Origin: Acephala macrosclerotiorum
Taxonomy: Eukaryota > Ascomycota > Leotiomycetes > Helotiales > Mollisiaceae
Reading direction: 5' to 3'
Length of the DNA: 64,000 bases
Assembly (NCBI GenBank): GCA_014904845.1
Contig: MU119260.1
Location: forward strand, 62,001 to 126,000
Shown one piece after another: positions 23,684-35,293 of the stretch. Positions within the stretch are counted from its first letter, which is position 1; each line of letters begins with the position of its first letter. The translations under genes were made by a program, and so were the position numbers. The notes under the pieces are model-generated. The model was given only the letters and a program-made list of their open reading frames with translations. It was not told where the DNA came from and did no database searches.

Positions 23684-24567
23684 ATGCGACCCGATGGCCC
23701 TCGACCAGAGATAATAGGGGAGGATAGCGGTCCCTCTGCGCCATTCCCGCTGAGGATGGGTGGGAAGGTTGTTAAGGGGTTTGGGAGGGGGAGTAAAGAG
23801 GTTCGCACACATCTTCCTTTTCCTATCTCTACCCCACTACTTCATCTCCCATACGCACAGCAGTGACTCGAAGCTGATTTAAGAATATAGCTAGGCATTC
23901 CAACCGCAAACCTGCCAGTCGAAGGAACACCCTGGATCGAAAAAGCGAAATCAGGCGTCTATTTCGGCTGGGCCTCTCTCCTTCTCCCCTCCGACCACCC
24001 TTCCCTCCTTCCCCCTCCTTCTGGCGATAAGACCATCTCCTCAACAACCTTCCCCACCGAAGTCCCATATCCCGCCGCGAGCGTCAATCCGCCGGAAGAG
24101 AAACAAAAAGAGGGATGGAGAGTCTATCCAATGGTGATGAGTATAGGATTTAATCCTTTCTATGGGAATACGGTGAGGAGTGCAGAGGTACATGTTATGC
24201 ATGGGTTTGGCAGGGATTTTTATGGGTGTGAGATGAGGATTGCTATTGGGGGTTTCATTAGGCCGGAGTATGATTATGAGAGTTTGGAGAAGTTGGTTGG
24301 TATGTTGTGCTTTTCTTCTATCCTTGCTTTATGCTGAAAACATGTTTTGTCGGCGTTGGTGAGGGAAGTTTGATTACGGGAGGGGAAGAGGGGAGGTATT
24401 TAGATGTTAGATGTATTTGCGGAGTTGAACTCTGTGCTAATGTGTGAACAGAGGACATCAAGACAGACATTGAAGTCACGAGCAGAAGTCTTGCTCGACC
24501 AGGATGGAGTGGGAAGGAAGCGGGAGTCGATGGCTACCTCTGGGGAGAAGATGCACCAAGTTCATGA
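23684..24567 (+). CDS. FMN1: Riboflavin kinase (flavokinase)
   Basis: Phosphorylates riboflavin with ATP to FMN (EC 2.7.1.26), the first step of flavin-cofactor formation. Exons 23684-23800, 23891-24299 and 24452-24567 give 213 aa, typical of fungal flavokinases. Family signatures are [21 protein letters not shown] (PTAN near residues 43-46, ATP/Mg binding), SGVYFGWA and the C-terminal [21 protein letters not shown] 38-residue low-complexity insertion ([14 protein letters not shown]...) follows the VYFGWA strand. All splice sites are canonical and restore the frame. The start at 23684 is the only ATG near the conserved KGFGRG strand. Confidence 0.92.
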
Positions 24568-26033
24568 TGGAAATAGCTCTTCGAAACATGACTAGGGCGA
24601 TTTGAATCTGGCGGTAGAGGTTTGCTTGCGATATGTTTGGATGGTGAATGGACGATAGATCTGCTTTACGGCAACAAGACATAGATGGCGAAAGGCGCAT
24701 AGACCACAGATCGATCGATCTTCACTGCGTTGCATTTCCTGCTCCTAATTTTCTCACCTTGACCTCTCATTCTCACATCTCCCTCTGGAATTCTCTCTTT
24801 GCCCCTCCTTCCTATTTCACCATCCCGCACTCTCACACTACTGTACTCCGTACAACACTAGAACCCAAAATATCACATTGAGCCCCTCTGCCCACAAGGA
24901 GAATTTCACACGTGGCAACTGCAAGTTATGCAGCGGGAATTCACATCTTGTAAACTGCACCTGCATCTTGAAAAATCCTGCACGAGTTTCCAGATTCGTG
25001 GTAAGACAGCTGCAAAGAGCCTCTTTTAGGACGGAGATACTTCCTTCTGGGATTCAGCTAGCAGGTAGTCATACAGCACACAGGATTTGTGGGACAACGA
25101 TTCCGGTTGTGTATTTTGACCAGGGATTGAGAAAAGGTGAGAAAAGAAGGCGTTTGGCGAAATTGTGTTTCGTAAAAGGGAATGGTGAGTGAGACAGGAG
25201 CGATGGAAAAGGGGTGGTTGGTGTTGCGTGAGGCTAAGCGAGAACTTGTGCTGCGATGGAGTGAGGTTGAATGTTCGAATTCGACCACTAACAATCTTAC
25301 ATTGACGTGACTACACTAAAATTGAATGATTCGAGATCGAGAGATGCTACCAAATATCAAAGTTTCCCTTAAAAGATAATTGGCCTTCAATTCATCAGCT
25401 CTCCAAACTTTCGTGTTCCTGTTCCTAGATGCTGACCGACCCACTAATTCCACACCCTGTTAGCTCACCCACCTCCCTAAAACCACCCCTGTCCCAGCCT
25501 TCTCTCAGCAACCAATCCCCACCAGCCAACCACGTTTGTCGCAGAAAAAAAGATGGCAAGGCGAGAAGGCTGGGACGAAAGCACTACTACAAGAGCTTCT
25601 TGCTCGAGTTGGAGAGCTTCTTCCTTCTCTTTTCTCTTTTCATACCATTCTCCCACTGAGGATACTTGACGATTGATTGAATTCTGTACGCAGTCACGAG
25701 GAATTACGACCTGGGAAAGACGAGACAGCGGTTTGCTTTGTGCGACGAGGCTGAATATCAATATCATTACGACGAAACGAGACGAAAGAAAGAGGTATGT
25801 CCACGCGCTGCGATGAGAGATGAGATGGAAAGAATACTAACATCTTCGCAGAATCATCCATCCTCAAACCACAACCACAACTTCAAATTTTCACCCTGCG
25901 AACCAATAATCGCCCTCCCCCTCACTGCCAGCACACCACATCCAAACCTCCACCTTAGCACGCACAACTTCCCTCCCAAAACCACCGTACCTGAGACGAA
26001 CATTCACGGCACGTACAACCTCCAACCACAAAA
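24568..26033. other. Intergenic region / probable spliced leader of the small membrane peptide
   Basis: No domain-bearing ORF. Two acceptor-like sites (TACGCAG at ~25694, TTCGCAG at ~25852) and a GTATGT donor at 25797 suggest spliced 5' untranslated exons leading to the ATG at 26034. Confidence 0.35.
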
Positions 26034-26201
26034 ATGACACAAGAAAACGACGTCATAGCAATAATCATCGTCGTCCTCTTCGTGATCCTCACCCTGATCG
26101 CATTCGCCATCTACCGCTTAGTGTCTGTTGCGAGGGGTAGTGTAGTGAGTAGTTCTAGTGGGAGCGGGAGTGGGAGTTCGAGGAGTTTGGTTGATGATTG
26201 A
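26034..26201 (+). CDS. Possible 55-aa single-pass membrane peptide
   Basis: The ATG at 26034 sits in CACAAAAATGAC, a good fungal context. The 55-codon frame has a polar start (MTQENDV), one strong hydrophobic helix of about 20 residues (IAIIIVVLFVILTLIAFAIY), two or three basic residues after it (R..ARG), and a Ser/Gly-rich tail. This is the layout of a type III or tail-proximal single-pass protein with a Ser-rich cytosolic end. I do not recognise the family. Putative spliced leader exons lie upstream. Its small size means it could still be chance. Confidence 0.4.
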   Translation: MTQENDVIAIIIVVLFVILTLIAFAIYRLVSVARGSVVSSSSGSGSGSSRSLVDD

Positions 26202-26936
26202 CAAGGTCCCGAAGGGAAAGAAAGCGCGGGGGTTGGGATTCATGAAGGATATTTTGCTGGGATGGGGATACTTTTGGGGAGGAAGAGGAAGGGATACGAA
26301 GCTTGATATCCTTGGCGGATACCTAGATTTGGTTAGATGGAAGAGGGGATATGTTTTGAGAGATGAGATAATGACTGTGGATACGGACATGATTGATGGA
26401 TATAGGATGAAGCTTTCTCTGTATATATAGGTTGCATGGCATGGCGAGGCGTTTTGGATATGGATATGGCAGACTGGTATATATAGCACCGACAAAGTCC
26501 TGCTTGGGATTGAATATCGATATCAATAAGAATCAAACATTATATATACAAACACAAAAGGAAATTGTTCGTGGCGCACGTGCACAGAAAGAAGTTGCAA
26601 AAGAAAACGCGATTCTCTGTACACTATAAGTGCTAAGCAGCAGCAATACAAGGCAGGCAATGAATATCAATCCGAGCATTGATTGCAAAGCAAAATCCCC
26701 AGATAGACGCCAATCCACCCTATGCTACCCGTCCCACCATCCATGTATCCATCCATCCCACCTAACAAAAGAAAGCATATGTTGTGCTAGAGATGCTCGA
26801 TAGCTGCTCCGAGATGAGTAGCCGGCAATGCTCTGGAACCGTTATTTTCCTTTCCAAGTCTATCCAAGCTTAAGCCATAGAATGCTAAGCTATGCTCTTT
26901 TCTGCCACCACTCCCCCATATCTTCTCTGTAGATAT
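26202..26936. other. Convergent 3' regions, no gene seen
   Basis: Lies between the small membrane-peptide ORF (+) and the Cdk1 stop (-). AT-rich with several TATATATA stretches near 26425-26550, and only short overlapping ORFs. Confidence 0.4.
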
Positions 26937-28061
26937 TCAGTGGTAGCCATTCGTGGCTTTGTATGTTGGTCCCAATCCACGGCCAGAGTATGCTGAGCTA
27001 CCTTCCTCAAAGTAAGGGTGCATGCATGCTTGCTTGGCAGAAATGCGGCCAGCGGGATCGTAGACGAGCATATGTTCGAGGAGGTCGAGTCCCTTCTCGT
27101 CAAGGTTCGAGCACAATGGGATTGACTCGTCGCGGATCCATTTGGGGAATGAGGTCTTGAAGTCAGGGAAGCAGGTCTTGTCACTAACGCCTGGCCACTC
27201 CTGCTCGGTTGGGGTACCTAGCAGCCTGTACTAGTTAGTATATTTTCGTGAAAATGAGTTGGGGACGTACTTGAAGATCTTGAAAATCTCATCAATTTCC
27301 GAATCACCGGGGAAGAGAGGCTTTCGGGTGCACATCTCTGCGAAGATGCAACCAACAGACCACATATCGACACCAGTGGAGTATTGGCGACCACCTAACA
27401 AGATCTCTGGCGATCGATACCACAGTGTGACGACTTCGTGGGTATACGTGCGGAGAGGGACACCAAAGGCGCGTGCAAGACCGAAATCAGCCAACTTGAG
27501 ATTACCATCACGGTCAATCAGCAAGTTCTGCGGCTTGAGATCACGATGCAAGACGCGATGGCTGTGACAATACCGAACGCCTTCGCACAATTGGCTCATG
27601 AACTTCTTGACCATCGCGTCTCCCAAGCCAAGTCTTCCCAAGTCGGGGCCAGAACCATCAGGTAAGGCCTTGCCTCTGCCACCTTCACTAACAGGAAGAG
27701 CCTCCATATACTTCTTTAAATCGAGGTCGAGGAACTCGAAAACGAGGTATAGCTTGTGTCCATCGGCATGTACAATGTTGAGAAGTCGGACGATGTTCGG
27801 GTCGTTCATCTCCTTGAGGAGAGAGATCTCGCGGATGGCGGTACTAGGAACTCCTTCATCCTCAGCCTCGAGACGGATCTTCTTAAGTGCAACAATGCGT
27901 CCAGGGTGTAGAAGATCTTTGGCCTTATAGACGACACCGTATGTTCCTACGCAAGCCAGAGTCAGCAAGGGGGTTCCGCGTCATGCATGTGTGTATGCGC
28001 CTAATTGCGCAGGCATTGACTAACCTTCTCCGATCTTCTCCAACTTCTGGTAGTTCTCCAT
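26937..28061 (-). CDS. cdk1: Cyclin-dependent kinase 1 (Cdc2/Cdc28/NimX)
   Basis: Master mitotic Ser/Thr kinase, active with cyclins and Cks1 in the nucleus. Exons on the minus strand: 28025-28061, 27271-27946 and 26937-27225, giving 333 aa. It begins [22 protein letters not shown], with the glycine loop spanning intron 1. The PSTAIRE helix is at residues 46-52, the catalytic loop is [25 protein letters not shown] leads the T-loop with [13 protein letters not shown], and a [12 protein letters not shown] helix follows. Thr14/Tyr15 of the glycine loop, the inhibitory phosphorylation sites, are present. A 25-residue insert after KKYMEALP is usual in filamentous ascomycetes. It shares a ~480-bp divergent promoter region with the AlkB-like gene. 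Confidence 0.96.
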
Positions 28062-28540
28062 GGTCAGATATGTTATTGTCGAGTATCAAAGGAGTGTGGA
28101 GTAATGGATGCAGGTAAATCTGCTTCTAGAGACTTGTGGTGGGGCGGTGAACCTAAGGAGGGGTAGTCTTCGTTGACTATATCAGCATCGAGGTCGCTGG
28201 AAAAATATCGTTACAATGTCGGATATCGAAAACGAAGTTGTCGTGCCCTTGGTTCGTTTTCGTTTTGTCGTCGAGGTCCTGGGCTGGAGGTCGAGGGTCG
28301 CTGTGTTGTCAGTAAACAAAAGTTCCAAGGCGCGAAGTCAACAACGCGATATGCAGGTTCCAGCTCTCGCCTAAAAATTGGCCAGCACACAACTTCATCC
28401 GAACTTCATCTGCAAACTTTCTTTTGATTTCATTCCGTCATCTTCTTCATGCACACAATTTTGAAGTTGGAATTCATGACATTGATTCATTTCGGATTTC
28501 GAGTTGCGATGAATCGCGCCTTTCCGATCCAGCCTTCAAA
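28062..28540. promoter_or_regulatory. Divergent promoter region, Cdk1 / AlkB-like gene
   Basis: 479 bp separate the two ATGs, which point away from each other. No TATA box is evident. There is no ORF with support in between, so both promoters must lie here. Confidence 0.5.
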
Positions 28541-29658
28541 ATGGATCACGAAACACCTGATCACACACACCTCAATCCCCGCGAAGCGCCTCCTCAAGCG
28601 TTGAAAGACTTATTCAAATTGTGGAAGGGATCCTCGGTCAAGTCAGTAGATCAACTTGGCATAATCTCTGATGGCATGAAGAACCTGGGCAGTGTGCCGA
28701 AATCTCGACTGCAGACCGCCTTAGCAAACCTTTCCACGACATCTCTAGATGGCGTTTCAAAAAATGCGTCTGTCTTTAGGTCTGATGATTTACCAGGTAA
28801 GAGGAATTCATGTGTTCAAAACCACGTTACCTAGTGGCAGCTTCTCTGAAACCTGATTGATGTCTTTCACTATTGTTCTGACTTTTGGTAGGCCTTTTCG
28901 TTTTACCTTCTTTGCTACCTCCTTCCACGCAGAAAGATCTTCTTTCACGCCTGTTGCACCGAGATCTGTCAAATCCTAAGCACAAGATGAACTTACATCT
29001 CCATTACGATGTCTCTTACCCTTGTGACAATCCTTCTTTCTTCTCCGCATCTCCAGCTAGCATTACCTTCCATCCTAAGAATGCGAATGTACACAAGCCA
29101 TTGAGTATCAAAGCGGGACTGGAAAAGAAGATTCGATGGATCACTCTTGGAGGCCAGTATGATTGGACAAACAAGGTCTATCCGGAAGAAGAACCTCCGG
29201 AGTTTCCTCGAGATGTCGCGGGCCTGATCAGAGACATATTCACAGATATGGAGCCTCAAGCAGCTATCGTCAATCTATATTCTCCCGGAGATACATTGAG
29301 CTTACATCGCGATGTCAGCGAAGAAGTCGACAAGGGATTGGTGAGCATCAGTTTAGGGTGCGATGCCATCTTCCTCATTGGCCTTCACGACGAGGCGTCA
29401 GGGAAAACGCAATCAGCGGTCTTGCGTCTCCGGTCTGGAGACGCCCTCTATATGACTGGAGAGTCTCGTTTTGCTTGGCACGCAGTTCCGAAAATCATCC
29501 CTGACACTTGCCCCGCATATCTTTCAGATTGGCCAGCGGAAGAATTTCCAGAATGGAAGGGCTGGATGTCGAAGAAGAGAATCAATCTCAACATTCGCCA
29601 GATGCGTCATTCGAGCTTGGCATCCCATTCAAAGTTCTTGGGTGATCAAGATAGCTAA
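28541..29658 (+). CDS. AlkB-like Fe(II)/2-oxoglutarate dioxygenase
   Basis: Predicted oxidative demethylase of N-alkylated bases in DNA or RNA (ALKBH1-type). Exons 28541-28796 and 28892-29658 give 340 aa. The iron-binding triad is visible as HRD near residue 223 (SLHRDVSEEVDKG) and a distal His in RFAWHAVPKI near 281. The 2-oxoglutarate-binding arginines lie in RINLNIRQM near 315. NLYSPGDTLSLHRD and LRLRSGDALYMTGESR match the ALKBH1-like subgroup. The N-terminal ~85 aa are a helical, species-variable extension. Substrate (tRNA, DNA or mRNA) is inferred from family only. Confidence 0.9.
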
Positions 29659-29747
29659 ATGCAGGTTGTGGGTGCTCCCACTTTTGGGATACTGCATAGC
29701 CGGCGCCAGAATGGTTGGGTGCATGCCGCTATGAAGCTACCCCTCCA

Positions 29748-29783
29748 CGATAAGGCTAGCATGACAAACCAAAACCATTATCA
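29748..29783. promoter_or_regulatory. Pair of GATA-factor sites upstream of the amidase
   Basis: CGATAAG at 29748-29754 and TTATCA (TGATAA on the other strand) at 29778-29783 both fit the HGATAR site of AreA/NIT2-type nitrogen regulators. They lie 80-115 nt before the amidase ATG. AreA control of fungal acetamidase genes is well known; use of these particular sites is inference. Confidence 0.4.
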
Positions 29784-29861
29784 CGAACGGACAACACGTT
29801 GAAGTTGTGTCGTTCTTTTTTCTTCCGCAATACGATCCAAATATCAATACTTCAAAGCAAA

Positions 29862-31947
29862 ATGGTCGTCGACTGGCAAAAGTTGGCAAAGGAGAAGCGG
29901 GATTCAGTTCATGCCCTGATCCCCAAAGCTTGGCTGTTGCCTTCTCCTGTTCCTTCAGCTTCAGAACAGCGAGACGTCACTGGAAAGTACATCCAGCAAT
30001 TTCTTTCGCCAGCTGAGATCGAGATCACCGAGACTGATGCAGTCGGCATTGTCAAGAATACAACTTCAGCGAAATGGAAGGCTCGAGATGTGGCCGAAGC
30101 ATTCTGTCATAGGGCAGCTCTAGCTCACCAAATGGTATGCCATGGCTATTACTTCTTCTCAAAACAATGTTTTTGACTTTAACAGGTCAACTGTCTTCAC
30201 GAGATCTTTTTTGATGCTGCCATAGCCGATGCCCAGAAGCTGGATGAGTACTATGCGAAGCACGGGAAACCTATTGGACCTCTTCATGGTTTACCAGTCA
30301 GTCTGAAGGACCAATTTCATGTCAAAGGCGTCGAGACCACAATGGGTTATGTCGGAGTAAGTCTTCCAACAACCAAGAACGCACGTGAATATGCAACACG
30401 CTATCAATCTCTGTTTCTCGGCGGGAGCGTATGGAGGAAGATCCGAGGCTGAGCCTTTCTAGTGGATTGGGACATTCGAGGGCAAGAAAGGTCTCGGCAA
30501 AGAGAAGATCTTTGAAAGCGAGATGGTCACCGAGTTACGAAACCTTGGTGCTATTTTGTACTGCAAGACAAGCGTACCGCACACCTTGATGGCTGGTGAG
30601 ACCGTAAACAACATCATTGGCTACACATGGAACCCTAAGAACCGAAACCTTGCTTGTGGTGGTAGCTCTGGTGGCGAAGGTGCCCTGATCGGGTTGAAAG
30701 GAAGCCCAGTTGGGTTTGGAACAGATATTGGAGGTAGTATTCGAATTCCCGCAGCATTTAATGGCCTCTACGGCATTCGTCCGTCCAGCGGACGGCTGCC
30801 GTATGAAGGGATGGCGAACAGTATGGACGGACAGAACTCCATTCTCTCTGTAGTCGGTCCTCTCGCCACATCAGTTGGCGCTCTAAAGCTAGTCATTAAA
30901 GGTCTTCTCACTCAGGAGCCTTGGCTGCATGATCCTCTTGTCGCCGAGATCCCTTGGCGTGATGAACAAGAGCAAGCAGTTTTGGATATCGTGAATGCGA
31001 GTGGTGGTGGGCAACTAGCTTTTGGAGTATTAAAGGGAGACGGTATCGTGAATTGCCAACCACCTGTTCGGCGAGCGATCGATATTGTCGGAAAGACTGC
31101 TGAGAAGCTGGGTCACAAAGTGTTCCCGTGGGATCCACCATCTCACAAACGCTGTCTGGAGATTGCTGTACGTTTTGATGTCCCAGAGAAGCTAGGACAC
31201 TACTGACAGCTTCAGTTCAAAACATGGGTCTATGATGGAGGAGCCGACGGTCTGCCTTCACATTGCCTTCGAAAACTTTGACTAACGATAAACAGTCCAC
31301 GCTGCATTCGCTCTCTCTGGTGAGCCCATGGCCAGCCAGATCATGTCTTTCTATGGAACCCTTAAGAAAGAATTCACCGCCTCTGAAATAGCAGCCAACA
31401 ATGTCGCCAAACGAGCTTACCAAAAAGAGTACATGGAATACTGGAACTCAACGTCCAAACTCACAGGAACAGGTCGCCCCATCGACGCAGTCATCGCGCC
31501 CTTGGCTCCCTTTGCAGCCGCTAGACCAGATATGTATAAATACTACGGTATGTTGTCCAGTGCAGGAGGAGGCTGATTCGTTTCGTTTGACAGGGCAAAA
31601 TTTGTTTCAAAGCTCAAGACTAAACGTGTCATGCCAGGTCTGTCAACGTGGGTCAACATGGTTGACTACACGGCTGCGGTACTGCCGGTCACGTTGGTTG
31701 ATAAGACGATTGATATTGTGGATGAGGGGTATCAGCCCTTGGATGAACAGGATGAGAAGGTCCATTTAGCCTGTGAGTGTCCTAGATGTCGTGACAAAAG
31801 GGCGGATGACTAATGCCTGTAGATGATCCGGAACTTTATGATGGGGCGCATGTTGCGGTTCAGATCGTGGGACGAAGATTCCAAGAGGAGAAAGTCCTCA
31901 CGATTACGGAGATTCTAGGCGATGCTTTGGGGAAGCACGTGGTCTAG
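29862..31947 (+). CDS. Amidase (acetamidase AmdS-like, amidase signature family)
   Basis: Hydrolyses a carboxylic amide to the acid and ammonia, probably for nitrogen and carbon scavenging. Seven exons (29862-30134, 30186-30356, 30463-31167, 31216-31249, 31296-31547, 31638-31772, 31823-31947) total 1695 nt, 564 aa, in frame throughout. The Ser-cisSer-Lys triad is visible: Lys in GLPVSLKDQFHVKG (~residue 131), cis-Ser in CGGSSGGEGALI (~215) and the nucleophile in GFGTDIGGSIRIPAAF (~239). The C-terminal VDYTAAVLPVTLVDK and YDPELYDGAHVAVQIVGR are typical of fungal acetamidases. The 34-nt exon 4 is very short. Two GATA sites lie just upstream. Confidence 0.93.
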
Positions 31948-32112
31948 TTTGAGAGCGCTTTTGCTTGATCAATAATTCCAACTTCTCTTGTCCCGAAAAG
32001 TCCCGGGCAAGATTTCCTTACTTTGTGGCTGCATATCTTCGCATATATTCATTGTTCGACTTCCATATCTATACCCTCCATCTTTTAGAGCAGAGCCCTC
32101 GCTCAGACAACC

Positions 32113-32595
32113 ATGCTTCAACAGCATGCACGCGTTAGTGCTATTATCCACCATGACGGCATGCTTAGAAACGCCCTCAGCCTTCAGAGAAATCGTTATG
32201 GAAAGACTGGTCAACTCCCAATCCCAGCAACAGCACCTACTTCATGCGCATCTGTTCATCCTCGACAATTTCGACCAGCCAACTTCTCAACCACCACGAA
32301 GCGGTGCGAATCTCCGAAATAACCACCGCCGCCTGGACAATCTGAAGCTTCACCACCAGCGTCGCAGTTTCAGAGGCTTCAGAAATTCCTCGCGACTCAC
32401 GAGGTGTTGATATTGTGTTTGGCCTTCCTGGCATTCTATCCACCCTCTATCTTACATTCCACTATGAAGGAGAAACGGAAAGAATTCAGGGATAAGAGGG
32501 AAGAGGAAGTTGTGTTTGAGGAAGTTGTGTTTGAGGAAGTTGTGTTTGAGGAAGTTGTGTTTGAGAAAGAGGTTGAAGGGACAGAGGAGAGTTGA
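32113..32595 (+). pseudogene. Small mitochondrial-type protein A, interrupted by an in-frame stop
   Basis: An ATG at 32113 opens a 69-codon frame rich in Arg, Ser and Gln and free of acidic residues until its end, finishing HPRQFRPANFSTTTKRCESPK, which resembles a mitochondrial presequence with a processing site. A TAA (32320-32322) then closes it. The same frame continues open: PPPPGQSEASPPASQFQRL, then the hydrophobic VLILCLAFLAFYPPSILH, a charged stretch (KEKRKEFRDKREEE) and four EEVVF repeats ending at 32595. Either a 72-nt GTGCGA...AG intron removes the stop in frame, or the gene is broken. Similar to gene B just downstream. Function unknown. Confidence 0.4.
32505..32566 (+). repeat. 15-bp tandem repeat (GAGGAAGTTGTGTTT), four copies
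   Basis: Perfect 15-nt units in tandem, three and a half to four copies, the last varying to GAGAAAGAG. In the frame of the overlapping ORF each unit encodes EEVVF, so repeat number can change without loss of frame. Confidence 0.85.
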
Positions 32596-33038
32596 GGAGT
32601 CGAAAGATGTGGCGGTACCCTGTTGTCGAGGGAGGAGGTCGGACCAGATTGTCCCTCACCGCTACGCACATCTTGGGTGGTGTTTTGTAGGAGCACGCGG
32701 TACTTTTCGAGCCCATCCTACTCAAAAGTCTCGGCTTCAAGCACTGCGAATCCTCGGCGCTCTATCGAGCACCACCGTACTCGTCCCAGAGCCTGAGGTT
32801 TAAACTGAGATGGTTCAAGCCGTTGAATTTCACGAATTTGTTGCTTGTCATCCTTCATTCCATTTCGTCTGTCTCCGTGAAGTTCCGAGTCCAATGTCGC
32901 CTTGCTTGGTGGCTGCAAGCCGCATAATACCAGTCACATTCCCAAGACAGCCCTGCTCACTTGCATTCACATTTCTTCCTTCACAACAGCATCCATTTGA
33001 GAGAAAGGCTGGATAGGAAGATTCCATTCACAGCAATC

Positions 33039-33937
33039 ATGTCCCACCAATTCTCCCACATTCACTTCTACAACCAAGTACGGCTGCGAAATGCCCTCCT
33101 AAGAAGCAATCTTTCCATCTTCTCCGGAGCATCACGACGGAATTCCCGAAATTCGCTCTCAAACTACAGCATCTCGTCCTCGCATGCCTGAGTGCTAGGT
33201 ACCCCTCGGTGGAACAATGGGAAAGGTTTCAAGAATGCCGTCGAAAAGCAGGAGAACAAGATCTTGCAGCTCGCGATGAACGCTTCAAAGCATACCTGGT
33301 GGCAGTCGAGTTATCGGATGCGGAGAAAGAGCAATTCGACAAGCTACAGCAACCATTGCACGATTTCGCGATGAGAGAGATGGCCATTATGTAGCATGCA
33401 ATTTTTGATTGGGAGAGGGCGATAGAACCTTACGTGCCGTTAGCTAGGAGGCGAGATACAAGAAGACATTTGGTGCAAAGAAACGATAACAGGAGTACAC
33501 AATTTTCTGAGGAGCGGCTGCTTATTGGTGGGTTCCAAGAACAGATCGTCGAGTTTTGCTTTTGTGAACGTCTGGCTCGTATTAAGGCATTTGTAAGGGT
33601 ACTAGCAGTATGCAAGGGAGGTGGTGGCTGAAAAGGAGGCAAAGTTCAAGAAGAGTCGTAGTAGGTGTTCTCCCAGTTCGTTCTTCCTCATTCGGATGCT
33701 CGACATAGTTCACGTTTCAAAATATATTTCCTCCTTCTCATGCAGCCCTATTCCTCTTGAAACCCATCTTAAAGAAGTAATACTAACTCCGATATTTCCC
33801 GCAGTGCCAAGTTTGTTGCTCGATCGGGATTCCGTAAAAAGTGCCAGAAGCTATTGATGACGAGAGACGATCAGGTATGCGAACGTATTGCAAGCAAAGC
33901 ATTCAAGAGGGAACGGGATAGACCTGCTAGGAACTAG
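33039..33937 (+). pseudogene. Small mitochondrial-type protein B, decayed
   Basis: ATG at 33039 starts a Ser/Arg/Asn-rich leader (SHQFSHIHFYNQVRLRNALL, then SGASRRNSRNSLSNYSISSS) that shares LRNAL and a Ser-rich segment with gene A. A second open frame (33041-33631) continues with FALKLQHLVLACLSARYPS and a long charged helix (WERFQECRRKAGEQDLAARD), broken by one TAG at 33392-33394 and a likely 1-nt shift near 33600. A spliced end (intron about 33664-33804, acceptor TTCCCGCAG) adds SGFRKKCQKLLMTRDDQVCE up to a stop at 33937. The pieces look coding but do not join cleanly. No family recognised. Confidence 0.35.
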
Positions 33938-34778
33938 TTATAGTTGCACCTGTATCTCACAGCGATTGAAGAAAAATCCTCCTCTCAGATTCAGCGTTTC
34001 GATCTCTCAGCCTCGACCGGCCGGAGAGTGTATTTGCTAATGAGCGCCCCTTCCTTGAGAAAAAATGGCCTAGAAAGTCTAAACAAACCTGAAATATCGA
34101 GGTCATATCTGCTGTGATTTATTGCATCCAAATTACCAAGCCATATGGCACTTCGAGGACTTGTTGCTGCTCCTTGGGTGGGGTCGAAGTTTACTGTAAT
34201 TTGGCACATTACGACATTGAAGTCTGACGACGAGGGAGTACTTGACTCTCGAGGAAGATTTCAGAGGTAGGTCGTACTTTAGGAAGAAATCGGCACCCAA
34301 AAGGTTGAGTGGCTTACTGTGTGGTCCCCTCGACATGGCCTCCCTGGGGAACTTCATTGGAGTCTTCGACAGGAACGTTTCCCCGTCTTCCACAACCACT
34401 CTAGAGCGCGATCTTCTGCTCAGTTATATTTTGCCATCATGCTGCTCAGACATATCAATTGCATTCTCTAACTGCATTAAATCCTCATCAGGTCCAGCAG
34501 GCAAATGATCATCAGACCAAATATTGTTGTCTCAACTCCGCGAAGAGAGCATCACCGCCAAGCCATTCCTGGCATGAATCCGAATACGTCGGTGTCAGCA
34601 AAAATCGGCTCTGTAGATCCGCTCACACTCCTCAACATTGATAAGGAATGACAGTGCGGAGAAGGATCAGACTCTTGAAGATGAGAATGATGCTAGAAGA
34701 ACTGGTGGGGATCTTGAACGAGGAATATTGACCGATCTCGACACCTTTCATTCGTATTCTATCCTCCAATAATCAACT
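33938..34778. other. Intergenic region with a possible minus-strand gene relic
   Basis: On the minus strand, about 34140-34600, a frame reading WSDDHLPAGPDEDLMQLEN, stop, LSRRSRSRVVVEDGETFLSK and TPMKFPREAMSRGPH looks coding in composition but is cut by stops. Probably a decayed gene; no family recognised. Confidence 0.25.
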
Positions 34779-35293
34779 CTAGTATCCAGTAAAGGCGCTT
34801 CCAGTCATTATCTCCCTTCTCGCCTCCATTAACGCCTCCTGGGGGCCGATAGGACCACGAACAATGTCCAGAACTCCCGACAGAATCCTTTTCGCACCGA
34901 CTTCAGCATCCATATCATCGAAATTCCGCTCCACCTCGTCTTGCGACATTCCAACACTTGTCTCCACTATATTCCACATAGCTCTCTTAGCCCAATCCTT
35001 AGTAGCGATTAAACTCTTCAAACTCCTAATTACATCCTCCTTCGATATGTTTCTTTCAACAATCGCGTCGGCGATAGTCCTATATGCTTCAACATATCCA
35101 CCCATTGCCGAGAGATTCTTATAGAAGAATTCGAGAGACTCGTAGACGGTGTCGGTAGTGGCAGTGGTGTTGTCGTTCTATGCATATTTTAGCGGTGCAG
35201 GTATAGAGTCTGCGAATTCAAACTTACGATATTGAAGAAGTTATCAACGAAGTTATTGAGATGGGTCTCGAGGAGTTGCGAGAAGGCTGCCAT
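34779..35293 (-). CDS. Hypothetical helical protein, 154 aa
   Basis: Minus-strand exons 35228-35293 and 34779-35177, separated by a 50-nt GT-AG intron, give 154 aa starting MAAFSQLLETHLNNFVDNFF. The sequence is soluble, mildly acidic and almost wholly alpha-helical by inspection (SMGGYVEAYRTIADAIVER, SLIATKDWAKRAMWNIVETS), with no signal peptide or TM segment and no motif I recognise. The clean splice and coding-like composition support a real gene. It is divergent from gene C across about 800 bp. Confidence 0.65.
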
